Assembly: GCA_015067835.1 (NCBI GenBank)
Contig: SVLS01000018.1
Span: forward strand, 1 to 43,715
DNA length: 43,715 nt
Source of the DNA: Oscillospiraceae bacterium
Lineage (GTDB): Bacteria > Bacillota > Clostridia > Oscillospirales > Oscillospiraceae
Direction: 5' to 3'
The notes under the pieces are model-generated. The model did not search any database. It saw only the letters and a list, made by a program, of their open reading frames with translations, and was not told the origin of the DNA. Positions 36,168-43,503 of this stretch are shown here, in pieces. How positions within the stretch are numbered: position 1 is the first letter of the stretch; each line of letters starts with the position of its first letter. Both the position numbers and the translations under genes were made by a program.

Positions 36168-38195
36168 TTAAAACTTTTGGAAAGCATGTTCACCGACATC
36201 AATAATGCGAACATTTTTCTTTTTGATCTCTTCAACTGCCTTGCATATTTCTGTATCATTTAACGTGATTCCCAGGATCACTTGGTTGATGCCAGCCATG
36301 CCTATCATTTCTGAGAACAAGCTTACCATATCATGCGTAACAATACTGTGTTGACCAGGCTCATCAAACATGACAATTTGAGGATGATTACCCCCTACCT
36401 CATTTGATGTTCGTAAGAGAGCTAGTGTGTAGGCCCAGATAGCACGGATGTTGTCACTTGCAGATGAATCAAATTTCATGTCAAACCCTTCAGATGTGGG
36501 AAGATAGTTTTCTTTTGAAATCTGAATAGTATCATAACTGCTGACACTCTTGTAGTTAAAGGCACGCAAATAATGCTTGAAGTTCGTTTCTAGGACATGT
36601 ACTTTATGGGAGTCGCTGTCTGTGAAATTAGTTCGGGGCAGAGTCTGCTTATCTGCAACATATTTAGCCCAATTGCCGGAAAGCTCTTTTAAAAGGGCAA
36701 GCCTGCTATCTACAGCGTTAATTAATTGCTTTAAGGTTTGGATTCGGTTTTCAATATTTATCCGCTCGTAGACAACCGTTTCGGACAAGCCGTCATCAAC
36801 AGAATACAAATCGCTTCTAATGGACTTTGCAAGTCGGCGCAAAGTGAAAAGACGTCCCGAGAGAGCTTGAATGTTGCCATCATATGTATCCCTATTCTTC
36901 TTGTGAGCAGTAAGCGCAAATGACACCATCGCTCGCTGGGATTCTAGATGGTGAATATTATCCTCAATGCTCATCAACGGCGTTGAATTTTGGATGGGCA
37001 ACAAAGAGTCTTGGATTGCTTGTTCACATACAGGGCATTTGCCAGTAAAGGAAGATACATCGAGGTCGCTACCCATTTTCTTCAGCTTTTGCGCGTCCTT
37101 GTTGTTTTGTAAATCAATTGAAATTGCTTGGAGATTAGCTTCGAGCTTACTGATCACATCATTTTCGATTATTAAGGCTTGACGATTAGTTGCTAGCTCA
37201 TTTGATAAAGAGGCAATAGCTTTCTCAGTAGTATCTAGCTCAGCTTGCAATTCATCAAAATTCTCAACGATTTTTGGCGTTTTTTGCGTGAGTTGGAGCA
37301 ACCGTGTTTCTAGTTCATTCAGTTTATCTTGAATTACGGGATTTCCCGACTCGATTACTGTTACACATACCTTGGCGATATCCTGCTCATCTAGTATGCA
37401 TGGCTTCATGGACAAGTTGTGAACTTTACAATTTTCGTGAGTGCATAAGGCGGAGATTTCGCTTATAAGCAAATTCCATTGATGTGTGATTTCTGCTTCT
37501 TGGGTTTTTAAAGAAGCACGTTTCCTCTCATTACTAAGTGTGTCAAGGCCAAGAATATACTCAACAACACGCTTCTTGGCATCTTTTATGCCTAGCACAG
37601 GCATGGCGGAAAAAAGATCCGCCCAACCGCGCTTCTGCTCAATAAACATACCAGAAAAAAGCAACTGCATGTATAGCTTATATTCGCTTCCGTCATTTGA
37701 TGGAACATTGGGTAAATCAAAGCCAATAAACTTCTCCAAAAATGCATGGAAACCCTTGCTGGAGGTAGTCGAATGGGCAGAGTGAACATACATATCTTCT
37801 ACGTAAGTTTTGGGGTCGTGTGCTGTGTCCATGTTAGAATGATAAACAGTGATAAGGTTCTCATTGCGGTTAATCATTTCTGCGGCTCTTTTAATCGTAA
37901 CGACCTCACTACCATTGGAAATCTCAAGCCACGCCTCAGACTCTAAAACATTGTATGTTCCCTTGTCCTTACCCTCAACAACCGTTTTGTAAACGGAAGT
38001 TAGTATTTTCTTGCCCTTTCCGCCGATGATTTCTTCGAGACCCAAGCAATAGTAAATCGCAAGGATAGCAGAACTTTTACCTTTGGTATTTTCTGCACTT
38101 GAAATTAGATTTAAACCTGCAGATAAAGTATAGTCAAAACCATACTCACCGCCATCAGTTCGAGAGATAGCTTTAATCCTATTGATTTTTAGCAT
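36168..38195 (-). CDS. SMC/Rad50-like ATPase of a predicted ABC-three-component (ABC-3C) system
   Basis: 675 residues, ATG 38195 with GGAGGTTAAGTT. Head-coil-head layout: Walker A variant SAENTKGKSS (33-42), then long helical stretches (about 220-370 and 405-510) with a CPVC zinc-hook motif at 387-390, a signature-like SSASDNIRAIWAYTLALLR (577-595), Walker B IVMFDEPGQHS (607-617) and an ITLND end. The hook position and size match the ABC-3C ATPases described from comparative genomics, which pair with a middle component and an effector; both are the upstream genes here. Third gene of the operon, overlapping the middle-component gene by 17 bases. The ATPase is expected to sense invasion-related DNA or protein and release the effector; that role is inferred. 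Confidence 0.75.
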   Translation of the reverse strand: MLKINRIKAISRTDGGEYGFDYTLSAGLNLISSAENTKGKSSAILAIYYCLGLEEIIGGKGKKILTSVYKTVVEGKDKGTYNVLESEAWLEISNGSEVVTIKRAAEMINRNENLITVYHSNMDTAHDPKTYVEDMYVHSAHSTTSSKGFHAFLEKFIGFDLPNVPSNDGSEYKLYMQLLFSGMFIEQKRGWADLFSAMPVLGIKDAKKRVVEYILGLDTLSNERKRASLKTQEAEITHQWNLLISEISALCTHENCKVHNLSMKPCILDEQDIAKVCVTVIESGNPVIQDKLNELETRLLQLTQKTPKIVENFDELQAELDTTEKAIASLSNELATNRQALIIENDVISKLEANLQAISIDLQNNKDAQKLKKMGSDLDVSSFTGKCPVCEQAIQDSLLPIQNSTPLMSIEDNIHHLESQRAMVSFALTAHKKNRDTYDGNIQALSGRLFTLRRLAKSIRSDLYSVDDGLSETVVYERINIENRIQTLKQLINAVDSRLALLKELSGNWAKYVADKQTLPRTNFTDSDSHKVHVLETNFKHYLRAFNYKSVSSYDTIQISKENYLPTSEGFDMKFDSSASDNIRAIWAYTLALLRTSNEVGGNHPQIVMFDEPGQHSIVTHDMVSLFSEMIGMAGINQVILGITLNDTEICKAVEEIKKKNVRIIDVGEHAFQKF

Positions 38196-38670
38196 AACTT
38201 AACCTCCAGTTTGAGGATATTGTGTCAATCAGTTCTTCATGAAGCTTGTTTTTTAGTTTGGAAAACAAGGCTTTTTCCTGTTGCATGAGTTCGTTGTCAC
38301 AATATATTGTCTCTATTAATTTTTTCCCTTTTTCGCTTAATCGATATAGTCCATTAGATTGGCGGAAAATTAAATTGTCATACAATGCAAAATTTATTGC
38401 ACGCGTTACGGCGGGATCAAAACGTATAAGCGTAGTTTCAGAGACGACATCTCTTTCTATTAGCTTAAACAAGTCGTTTTGTATCTTTTGACTTTCGGTT
38501 GCTGCGCAAATCATCTGTAGCTTGATTGCAGAGCAACCTTTTTTGCCGCAACACTTTCCAATAATCATGCATATTAACGCAACTCGATAAGTAATTCGAT
38601 AGTGATAAGGGACAGCATCGGCTTTCGGTTCAAAAATAATATCGTTATTAAGAATAGTGCTTATATCCAT
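38179..38670 (-). CDS. Predicted ABC-3C middle component (winged-helix-like)
   Basis: 163 residues, ATG 38670, three bases after the effector stop, with AAGGCGGTG upstream. All-alpha start (YHYRITYRVALICMIIGKCC), then a wHTH-like part (LIERDVVSETTLIRFDPAVT, AINFALYDNLIFRQSNGLY) and RLSEKGKKLIETI, a typical winged-helix C-terminal strand and helix. There is a CCGKKGC cluster near residue 40. Size, helical character and its place between an effector and an SMC-like ATPase match the MC subunits of ABC-3C systems, thought to bridge ATPase and effector. No direct sequence recognition beyond that. Confidence 0.65.
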   Translation of the reverse strand: MDISTILNNDIIFEPKADAVPYHYRITYRVALICMIIGKCCGKKGCSAIKLQMICAATESQKIQNDLFKLIERDVVSETTLIRFDPAVTRAINFALYDNLIFRQSNGLYRLSEKGKKLIETIYCDNELMQQEKALFSKLKNKLHEELIDTISSNWRLSYAKNQ

Positions 38671-38673
38671 CTA

Positions 38674-39627
38674 TTACACCGCCTTAAATTGCAAAGAGCA
38701 GTCAGCCAGCCAACCACTCACCAAGTCTCTTCTGAGTTCTAGAATGGCATCATCAGAGAAACATGTGAATTGATTTCGTATGCTTGCTTCAAACCGGTCT
38801 AATACCTCATCAAACAACTTGTGATTCAAAGACCGGTCAGGATTCATACGAGATTTTGCGGCTACATCTTTCTTATGTTGCTGTTCTAGTGCAAATAAAT
38901 CTTCATAGATGGCACCGCAGGATTCTTGCAGTTTATTCATTATCACAAGCCCCTTTAGATAACACTCTGCCCAATGTTGCACCATAAATTGATACTCCTC
39001 ATCTTCTTCTGAGGTCTTCATAATTGCAAGCATTTTTCTTTTGATATTGTTGATCTTGTCAGACGGACATTGGGTCCAGTCAATGGGTCCGACCGATTTA
39101 ACAGCAGAGTTAAGCTGTAAGTCAACAAGCGGATTCCGTATCAGCCGGACAAATTCAACTTTAAAATCTTCTGCCGTTTTTGGGATTAAGCGAATACTTG
39201 GATCAATATACGAATACAGATCAGGATTCTCGCTAACTGCACTAAGTACCTCTTTGCGCTTCTCTTCTAAGTGTTCGACAATTCTTTTGTCGGGATACTC
39301 AGGAATAACAAAGTGCCACTCTTTAATTTTAGGAACGCCAAGCTTTTTTAAACGTTCAACATTTTCTGCTTTTATCAGCTTGGCGATATCAGTTGTTACC
39401 TTATCACGCAAATGCCCATACAATTCATTCACTGTATAATTTTTATCAGGACAATAGCACTGATAGACAACGCCGGACAGTGTAAACCCTTCGATACCCG
39501 CATCACCTTTATGATCTGCTGGAACTTTGATAAAGTGATCACTTTGATAACGGTCTCGATAACATGCATCACACCATTCTTCCCAAGTATCGCCATTCAG
39601 ATTATCTCTAATAAAATCTAGAATCAT
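38674..39627 (-). CDS. Predicted ABC-3C effector: restriction-endonuclease-like domain plus helical C-terminal domain
   Basis: 317 residues from ATG 39627, which has GGAGG at the right distance; an upstream ATG (39639) overlaps that site. N-terminal part: WEEWCDACYRDRY, then HKGDAGIEGF (39-48) and VVYQCYCPDKN (53-63). The D...Q-x-Y pattern after a GxDG-like loop matches REase-fold domains in which Lys of PD-(D/E)xK is changed; Asp42, Glu46 and Gln56 are candidate metal ligands. The C-terminal half (about 200-317) is helical (EYQFMVQHWAECYLKGLVIM) and fits the C-terminal domain that ties ABC-3C effectors to their partners. First gene of the operon. Nuclease activity is inferred. Confidence 0.65.
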   Translation of the reverse strand: MILDFIRDNLNGDTWEEWCDACYRDRYQSDHFIKVPADHKGDAGIEGFTLSGVVYQCYCPDKNYTVNELYGHLRDKVTTDIAKLIKAENVERLKKLGVPKIKEWHFVIPEYPDKRIVEHLEEKRKEVLSAVSENPDLYSYIDPSIRLIPKTAEDFKVEFVRLIRNPLVDLQLNSAVKSVGPIDWTQCPSDKINNIKRKMLAIMKTSEEDEEYQFMVQHWAECYLKGLVIMNKLQESCGAIYEDLFALEQQHKKDVAAKSRMNPDRSLNHKLFDEVLDRFEASIRNQFTCFSDDAILELRRDLVSGWLADCSLQFKAV

Positions 39628-39660
39628 TTCGGCCTCCATAAGCGTTAAAAGTTAAAAAAC

Positions 39661-39710
39661 GCATTGATTCTCAATATTTATAGTATATTTGCATTGGAAT
39701 CAAAAAGCAA
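39661..39710 (-). promoter_or_regulatory. Promoter of the ABC-3C operon
   Basis: Leftward TTGCTT (39710-39705), 17 bp, TATACT (39687-39682). GCATTGATTC (39661-39670) and GCATTGGAATC (39691-39701) flank the -10 as near-direct repeats, and TTGATTC/GAATCAA form an inverted pair, possible operator halves. Confidence 0.65.
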
Positions 39711-39716
39711 GATTTC

Positions 39717-40604
39717 TTAGTATGCAATTCTAAAATAATCCAAATACACCTTAAAACGATCCTGGGCAGTTAGACAGGTGTCCATTAAGAAGCCTTTTTC
39801 GTGATCCCATTCTTTGAGCCCCCGGTAGTAGAACAATTTCAGATTGTCCTCAATGACAAACGGAACAACATTGTATTTCAAGCATTCTTTAAAGAGGATC
39901 AGGCGGCCTACACGGCCATTTCCGTCCTGGAAGGGATGGATGCGTTCAAAGGCCACATGGAATGCTACGATGTCCTCAAATGTCTTAGAGGGCAATGCAT
40001 TATAGCCTGCTAGCAGCTTGCGCATCTCACCGGCAACATTTTCAGAGAGCGTGGTATCATTGCCGCCAACCTCGTTGGGCAGCTTCTTGTAATCACCCAC
40101 AGTAAACCAATCCTTGCGGCTGTCGCTGGTGCCGGTCTTCAGAACAAAATACAGTTCCTTGATAAACTTCTCTGTCAAGGCAGAGCCTGCCTGGTCGATC
40201 ACCATATCAATACAGCGGAAGTGGTTGGAGGTCTCGATCACATCGTCCACATTCACAGCCTCGTTTTCAAAGCCAATGGTGTTGGTCTCAAAGATATACC
40301 GGGTCTGGTCGTGGGTAAGACGGCTACCCTCAATATGGTTTGAGTTATAGGTCAGGTCGATTTGCACTTTATGATAGATACCGCCGGTCATCTTAGCAGC
40401 CTTCTGCTCACGAAGGATCTGCAGCAGAGAGGGGGTATCTTTCTTTTTGTTGACACGATCCGGCTTCTGAGCGTTTTCCGGAATGTACCAAGTTTTTCCG
40501 ACAAGCTTCGCATCGGCAATTCTTCCGTGGGCACAGTAATTTCTCACACTTCGTTCAGAAAGTCCCCATTTTCCAGCCATTTTCACAACAGATACATATT
40601 CCAT
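39717..40604 (-). CDS. HTH-Fic protein (predicted AMP-transferase, class II, self-inhibited)
   Basis: 295 residues, ATG 40604 with GGGAGGTAATT. N-terminal DNA-binding domain (EYVSVVKMAGKWGLSERSV, RNYCAHGRIADAKLVGKTWY; MerR/excisionase-like). The Fic core has HPFQDGNGRVGR (223-234), the complete HxFx(D/E)GNGRxxR active site. An inhibitory helix motif SNHIEG (88-93, [S/T]xxxE[G/N]) precedes the core, which defines class II Fic proteins that lock their own ATP site. Fic enzymes add AMP (or other groups) to protein hydroxyls. It probably represses its own promoter through TTGCCGGTA repeats. The target is unknown; separate promoter, same island as the ABC-3C genes. Confidence 0.88.
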   Translation of the reverse strand: MEYVSVVKMAGKWGLSERSVRNYCAHGRIADAKLVGKTWYIPENAQKPDRVNKKKDTPSLLQILREQKAAKMTGGIYHKVQIDLTYNSNHIEGSRLTHDQTRYIFETNTIGFENEAVNVDDVIETSNHFRCIDMVIDQAGSALTEKFIKELYFVLKTGTSDSRKDWFTVGDYKKLPNEVGGNDTTLSENVAGEMRKLLAGYNALPSKTFEDIVAFHVAFERIHPFQDGNGRVGRLILFKECLKYNVVPFVIEDNLKLFYYRGLKEWDHEKGFLMDTCLTAQDRFKVYLDYFRIAY

Positions 40605-40626
40605 AATTACCTCCCAGCAAGGCTTC

Positions 40627-40701
40627 TTGCCAGTATTATACCACACTACCGGCAAATTAACAACAAGTTTTTGCGCAAATATTTTAGTTTTATTGCCGGT
40701 A
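40627..40701 (-). promoter_or_regulatory. Fic promoter and repeated operators
   Basis: Leftward TTGTTA (40663-40658), 17 bp, TATAAT (40640-40635). The nonamer TTGCC(G/A)GTA occurs three times: 40627-40635 on +, 40647-40655 on -, 40693-40701 on +. The first two form an inverted repeat over the -10 box. Confidence 0.65.
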
Positions 40702-41022
40702 TTTTTAATTGAACATTACATAACTACAGAATCAAGCGCTGATATTTCATAGATAAATGATCTCCCATAAGTTCTTATAAATCCCCATATCGCAATGGTT
40801 TTTCAAACCGTACCGTTTGCAAAGTTTCATGCACTTTCATAAGGCTCAATGACACCGTGGTGTAAAAATGGTGTAAAATGCAAAATGAAGTTACCAAGAA
40901 AAAGTCATTACAACAATCCATTATTATCCTTTCTGTCCTTACCCAATGCAAAGGCAGAATTTTTAATATGTAAAGACTCTTTGTCAGGTATCGACAAATA
41001 TGTAAAAAAATGTAGATAATTC
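40702..41022. other. Intergenic AT-rich region between Fic and DAC-like genes
   Basis: No supported gene. Contains the dyad ACACCGTGGTGT (40852-40863). A leftward frame at 40775-41029 has no ribosome site and no family resemblance and was not accepted. Confidence 0.5.
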
Positions 41023-41051
41023 TCGACATTTCAACTCAATAGTGATATAGT
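41023..41051 (+). promoter_or_regulatory. Promoter of the DAC-like gene
   Basis: TCGACA (41023-41028), 17 bp, TATAGT (41046-41051), 56 bp before ATG 41107. Confidence 0.6.
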
Positions 41052-41106
41052 ATTTTTAGCCAGTACAGCAAATTTCACTGGTTAAAAGGTACATAGGGGT
41101 GTTGGC

Positions 41107-42498
41107 ATGTCGTCAAAGAATAAGACAAATAAGCAGGACAATTATACTTCGCAGTGCATATATTTTTTACAAAAATATTTATTTCCATTAGTAGGTATTG
41201 TCGATAACAACGTTAAAGTATGCAATCCCCAAGTTGCTTTGCCAGCAGAATTACATACAATCTATCAGGATACTGACAATCGCATATTCTTTTCCAACAG
41301 CAAAGAATATATACTATATCTAGATTATACTCGGAAACTTTCAGAAGATCGTCGTTCTCTTTTGATGAATGTTCTTCAAATTTTTGGAAAAGTTTGTCCT
41401 TGGACTGCAGATGATTCCGAACAGCACGTCTATTACTCTGATGTTCAACGTGATGCCATATATAGCCTTGCCGTGGAAAAAGGAATATGCAACTGGATAC
41501 TCTCTTCCAAAAACGACGCCATAGAGAAACTGTTAAATAAGCTGGAAAAATGGTCTGTTCAAACCTATGAAGGAAGAAATGTCACATTTGGCTTTTTGAT
41601 CAACCCAGATGTAACGGGGCAATCCGAAATCAATTTGCTACAGTTTCTTGACGATGACATGTCTGCGGCTTTTACTGATTGTATTCATTCTGTGATTGAA
41701 TTAGATGGCGAATGTAACTACTACTGTTATCATTCTCTCTCCGAGAACGAGATATTAGAAGAGTGTCCGTTAGATGGATATTCTCCATTACGTTTTAATA
41801 ATGTGATTCACAAATATGTCCAAGGCAACATTGTAGGCATATTCCTATTAAATTCCGGAGACATTATTATTGCAAAAGATGGTTCAGTACAATTGGTGAA
41901 ACGAAATGCAAAATGGTTGAATCTAAGTTTTGACATGTTTAGCGATACCATAAAGCATTATACCCAAAGAGGACCTTTGCGTCATTTGCCGGATGATCTT
42001 CTTAAATCAATATTTGTATCAATGTTAGACGTGTCTTTTTCTCATCTAGGCGGCATTATTGCTGTTGTAGGGGAAAAGTGGCCTGGTTCAGTCTCAAACA
42101 AGGACGGTCGTTTTCCTCTTTTAGATCCATGCGATGATCTTACAGGAAGTGAACCTGACGATATTTATAGGGAGAACAAAAAATTGACCCAAAAGGACTT
42201 CCAAAAACGCCTTCAGAAGAGACGCTTCTTGCAAAGTCTAACGCAAGGCAATATGTTTAAGAATATAGATCGAAAATTAAGATGTGAACTCATCTCTTTG
42301 GATGGTGCATGTATTTTGAATCATAATGGATATGTCAATGCGTTTGGCGCAATTATTAGCAGTGAAAGTGGCTCGACCGCCGGTGGAAGAGGCGCTGCAG
42401 CAAAAACATTATCTACATTTGGACTCGCTGCCAAGATCTCAACAGACGGTTATGTAGAACTTTATATCAACAGGGAAATACGGTATACAATCAAATAA
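41107..42498 (+). CDS. Protein with a divergent DisA-like diadenylate-cyclase (DAC) domain
   Basis: 463 residues, ATG 41107 with AGGGGTG. The first 270 residues are not recognised (mixed alpha/beta, soluble, no signal). From about 290 the pattern follows DisA_N: LLKSIFVSMLDVSFSHLGGIIAVV for the first strand/helix unit, an insert, then CELISLDGACILNHNGYVNAFG with the DGA motif at 399-401, GSTAGGRGAAAKTLS (422-436) where active enzymes have GTRHRAA, and AAKISTDGYVELYIN. DGA is kept, but the RHR triad that binds ATP is replaced by GRG. It may be a nucleotide sensor (the DACN-type domains predicted in immune systems) or a cyclase with altered substrate. The fold call is fairly firm, the activity open. 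Confidence 0.7.
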   Translation: MSSKNKTNKQDNYTSQCIYFLQKYLFPLVGIVDNNVKVCNPQVALPAELHTIYQDTDNRIFFSNSKEYILYLDYTRKLSEDRRSLLMNVLQIFGKVCPWTADDSEQHVYYSDVQRDAIYSLAVEKGICNWILSSKNDAIEKLLNKLEKWSVQTYEGRNVTFGFLINPDVTGQSEINLLQFLDDDMSAAFTDCIHSVIELDGECNYYCYHSLSENEILEECPLDGYSPLRFNNVIHKYVQGNIVGIFLLNSGDIIIAKDGSVQLVKRNAKWLNLSFDMFSDTIKHYTQRGPLRHLPDDLLKSIFVSMLDVSFSHLGGIIAVVGEKWPGSVSNKDGRFPLLDPCDDLTGSEPDDIYRENKKLTQKDFQKRLQKRRFLQSLTQGNMFKNIDRKLRCELISLDGACILNHNGYVNAFGAIISSESGSTAGGRGAAAKTLSTFGLAAKISTDGYVELYINREIRYTIK

Positions 42499-42522
42499 AG
42501 GTGTAATAACGTTCTACCCACA

Positions 42523-42570
42523 CCCAGCGCACACAGCATGTCAAAACCCAGCGTACACAGCATGTCAAAA
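42523..42570. repeat. Tandem 24-bp repeat upstream of the small-RNA promoter
   Basis: Two abutting copies, 42523-42546 and 42547-42570, starting CCCAGCG and ending GCATGTCAAAA, with one C/T difference. They end 6 bp before a consensus -35 box. Confidence 0.8.
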
Positions 42571-42576
42571 AAGTTG

Positions 42577-42605
42577 TTGACATCCATTCAGTAAGATGAT
42601 ATAAT
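42577..42605 (+). promoter_or_regulatory. Consensus promoter with no protein gene downstream
   Basis: TTGACA (42577-42582), exactly 17 bp, TATAAT (42600-42605). Expected start about 42612. Confidence 0.85.
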
Positions 42606-42611
42606 GTCAAG

Positions 42612-42739
42612 GCGTATAAACAAATTAGCGCAAGCAAAAGATGTTGCAGTATCCTTCAGTTTGGGATGCTGCCTAGGCGGGTGTTGAATCCGCTTTGGAA
42701 GGCCTGGGACCTTGAGGTGCCTTGGCCTTCCTTTTTGTT
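42612..42739 (+). ncRNA. Candidate small RNA of the island
   Basis: Framed by a full-consensus promoter and a strong terminator, and without a credible reading frame or ribosome site. Two internal hairpins: GCAGTATCC with GGATGCTGC (about 42644-42672, one G-U pair) and GCGG with CCGC (about 42677-42693). It does not match RNase P, 4.5S/SRP, 6S, tmRNA, T-box or known cyclic-dinucleotide riboswitch consensus as far as I can tell. It lies just downstream of the DAC-like gene and just inside the right-end repeat. Exact ends and function unknown. Confidence 0.55.
42697..42739 (+). terminator. Terminator of the candidate small RNA
   Basis: GGAAGGCC (42697-42704) pairs with GGCCTTCC (42724-42731), inner arms GGGACCT/AGGTGCC pair with one mismatch, then TTTTTGTTTC. 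Confidence 0.85.
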
Positions 42740-42784
42740 TCAGCGTGTACTTAGTTGCAGAATTGTTAACGTTAAAATACGTCA

Positions 42785-42817
42785 AGAGGGCACTCGATAA
42801 TATAAGTACCCTCTTTT
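42785..42817. terminator. Hairpin at the right island end
   Basis: GAGGGCACT with AGTACCCTC around an AT-rich loop, then TTTT. It has the same position relative to the repeat as the hairpin at 35771-35808. Confidence 0.6.
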
Positions 42818-42834
42818 GGCGGATAGTCCAGGAA

Positions 42835-43005
42835 ATATTCGAATTTGAGGAAGTTTCTACTTTCTTTAACCAAAGTTAGCACTTTACCACCATTTTCTGT
42901 AGTTTCCGAACTTTATTAACCGCCTAAAACCACCTCAAACCACCTATCACCATCCCAATAAGGAAAAAATAAGGGAAAATTAATACATCCGCATAGCAGG
43001 TACAC
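42835..43005. repeat. Right island-end repeat
   Basis: Imperfect direct copy of 35821-35991: ATTCGAATTTGAGGAAG, the 26 identical bases at 42855-42880, TCACCATCCC, AATAAGGGAAAATTA and GCATAGCAGGTACA. Contains three CC(G/A)CCT units at 42920-42947. No tRNA gene accompanies it. Confidence 0.65.
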
Positions 43006-43020
43006 TACACCAGATAAAAG

Positions 43021-43062
43021 ACAAACCCCCTCTGGCACTTCCGTGTCAGAGGGGGTGTTTCT
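43021..43062. terminator. Terminator at the end of the NifX-like gene
   Basis: ACCCCCTCTGGCAC with GTGTCAGAGGGGGT (43025-43056), one mismatch, flanked by AAA and TTT; leftward it ends the NifX-like transcript. Confidence 0.75.
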
Positions 43063-43069
43063 CATTTGA

Positions 43070-43477
43070 TTAATGATTTTTGCCGCAGTGACCACTTCCG
43101 CATCCATGGTCGCCGCAGACATGGTCTTCACCATGATGGTGGTCGTGATGATTGCACTGGACATTGGGATTGAACTCCAGCTTTCCCTCCAGGAATGCTG
43201 CTACTGCTGCATCTGCGTTGCCGGACACACCACCATACAGCTTGATGCCAGCCTGGGCCAGTGCCATCTGTGCGCCACCGCCGATACCGCCGCAGATCAG
43301 TACATCTGTGTTCAATGCTGTAAGAACACCAGCCAGTGCACCATGACCACTGCCGTTGGTGTCAACAACTTGAGAAGAAACAACTGCACCGTTCTCAACT
43401 TCGTAGACCTTAAACTGTTCGGTGTGGCCGAAGTGCTGAAAGATTTCTCCGTTTTCGTAGGTTACTGCGATTTTCAT
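43070..43477 (-). CDS. NifX/NifB-type dinitrogenase cofactor-family protein with His/Cys tail
   Basis: 135 residues, ATG 43477 with AAGGAGATAATG. The domain KIAVTYENGEIFQHFGHTEQF, GALAGVLTALNTDVLICGGI and GGGAQMALAQAGIKLYGGVS is the Fe-Mo cofactor-binding fold also found in small archaeal and clostridial proteins that do not fix nitrogen. The tail CNHHDHHHGEDHVCGDHGCG is an obvious metal-binding extension (Ni, Zn or Fe-S delivery). The tail makes metal storage or metallation likely; with a hydrogenase 9 kb away a link to hydrogenase metals is possible but unproven. Outside the island. Confidence 0.85.
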   Translation of the reverse strand: MKIAVTYENGEIFQHFGHTEQFKVYEVENGAVVSSQVVDTNGSGHGALAGVLTALNTDVLICGGIGGGAQMALAQAGIKLYGGVSGNADAAVAAFLEGKLEFNPNVQCNHHDHHHGEDHVCGDHGCGSGHCGKNH

Positions 43478-43503
43478 AACATTATCTCCTTGTCATTGGT
43501 GAT

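Noticed and set aside
40775..41029. Small leftward frame in the Fic-DAC gap
   Set aside because: No ribosome site, no domain, and it covers the DAC-like promoter; 84 codons are expected by chance.
42523..42570. CRISPR array
   Set aside because: Only two copies directly abutting without spacers, and no cas genes in the window.
42612..42739. 6S, SRP or tmRNA identity for the candidate small RNA
   Set aside because: No conserved SRP GGAAGGAAGCAGC-like tip, no 6S central bubble and no tag frame visible.
42588..42785. Leftward frame across the candidate small RNA
   Set aside because: Lies opposite a promoter and terminator and lacks a ribosome site.
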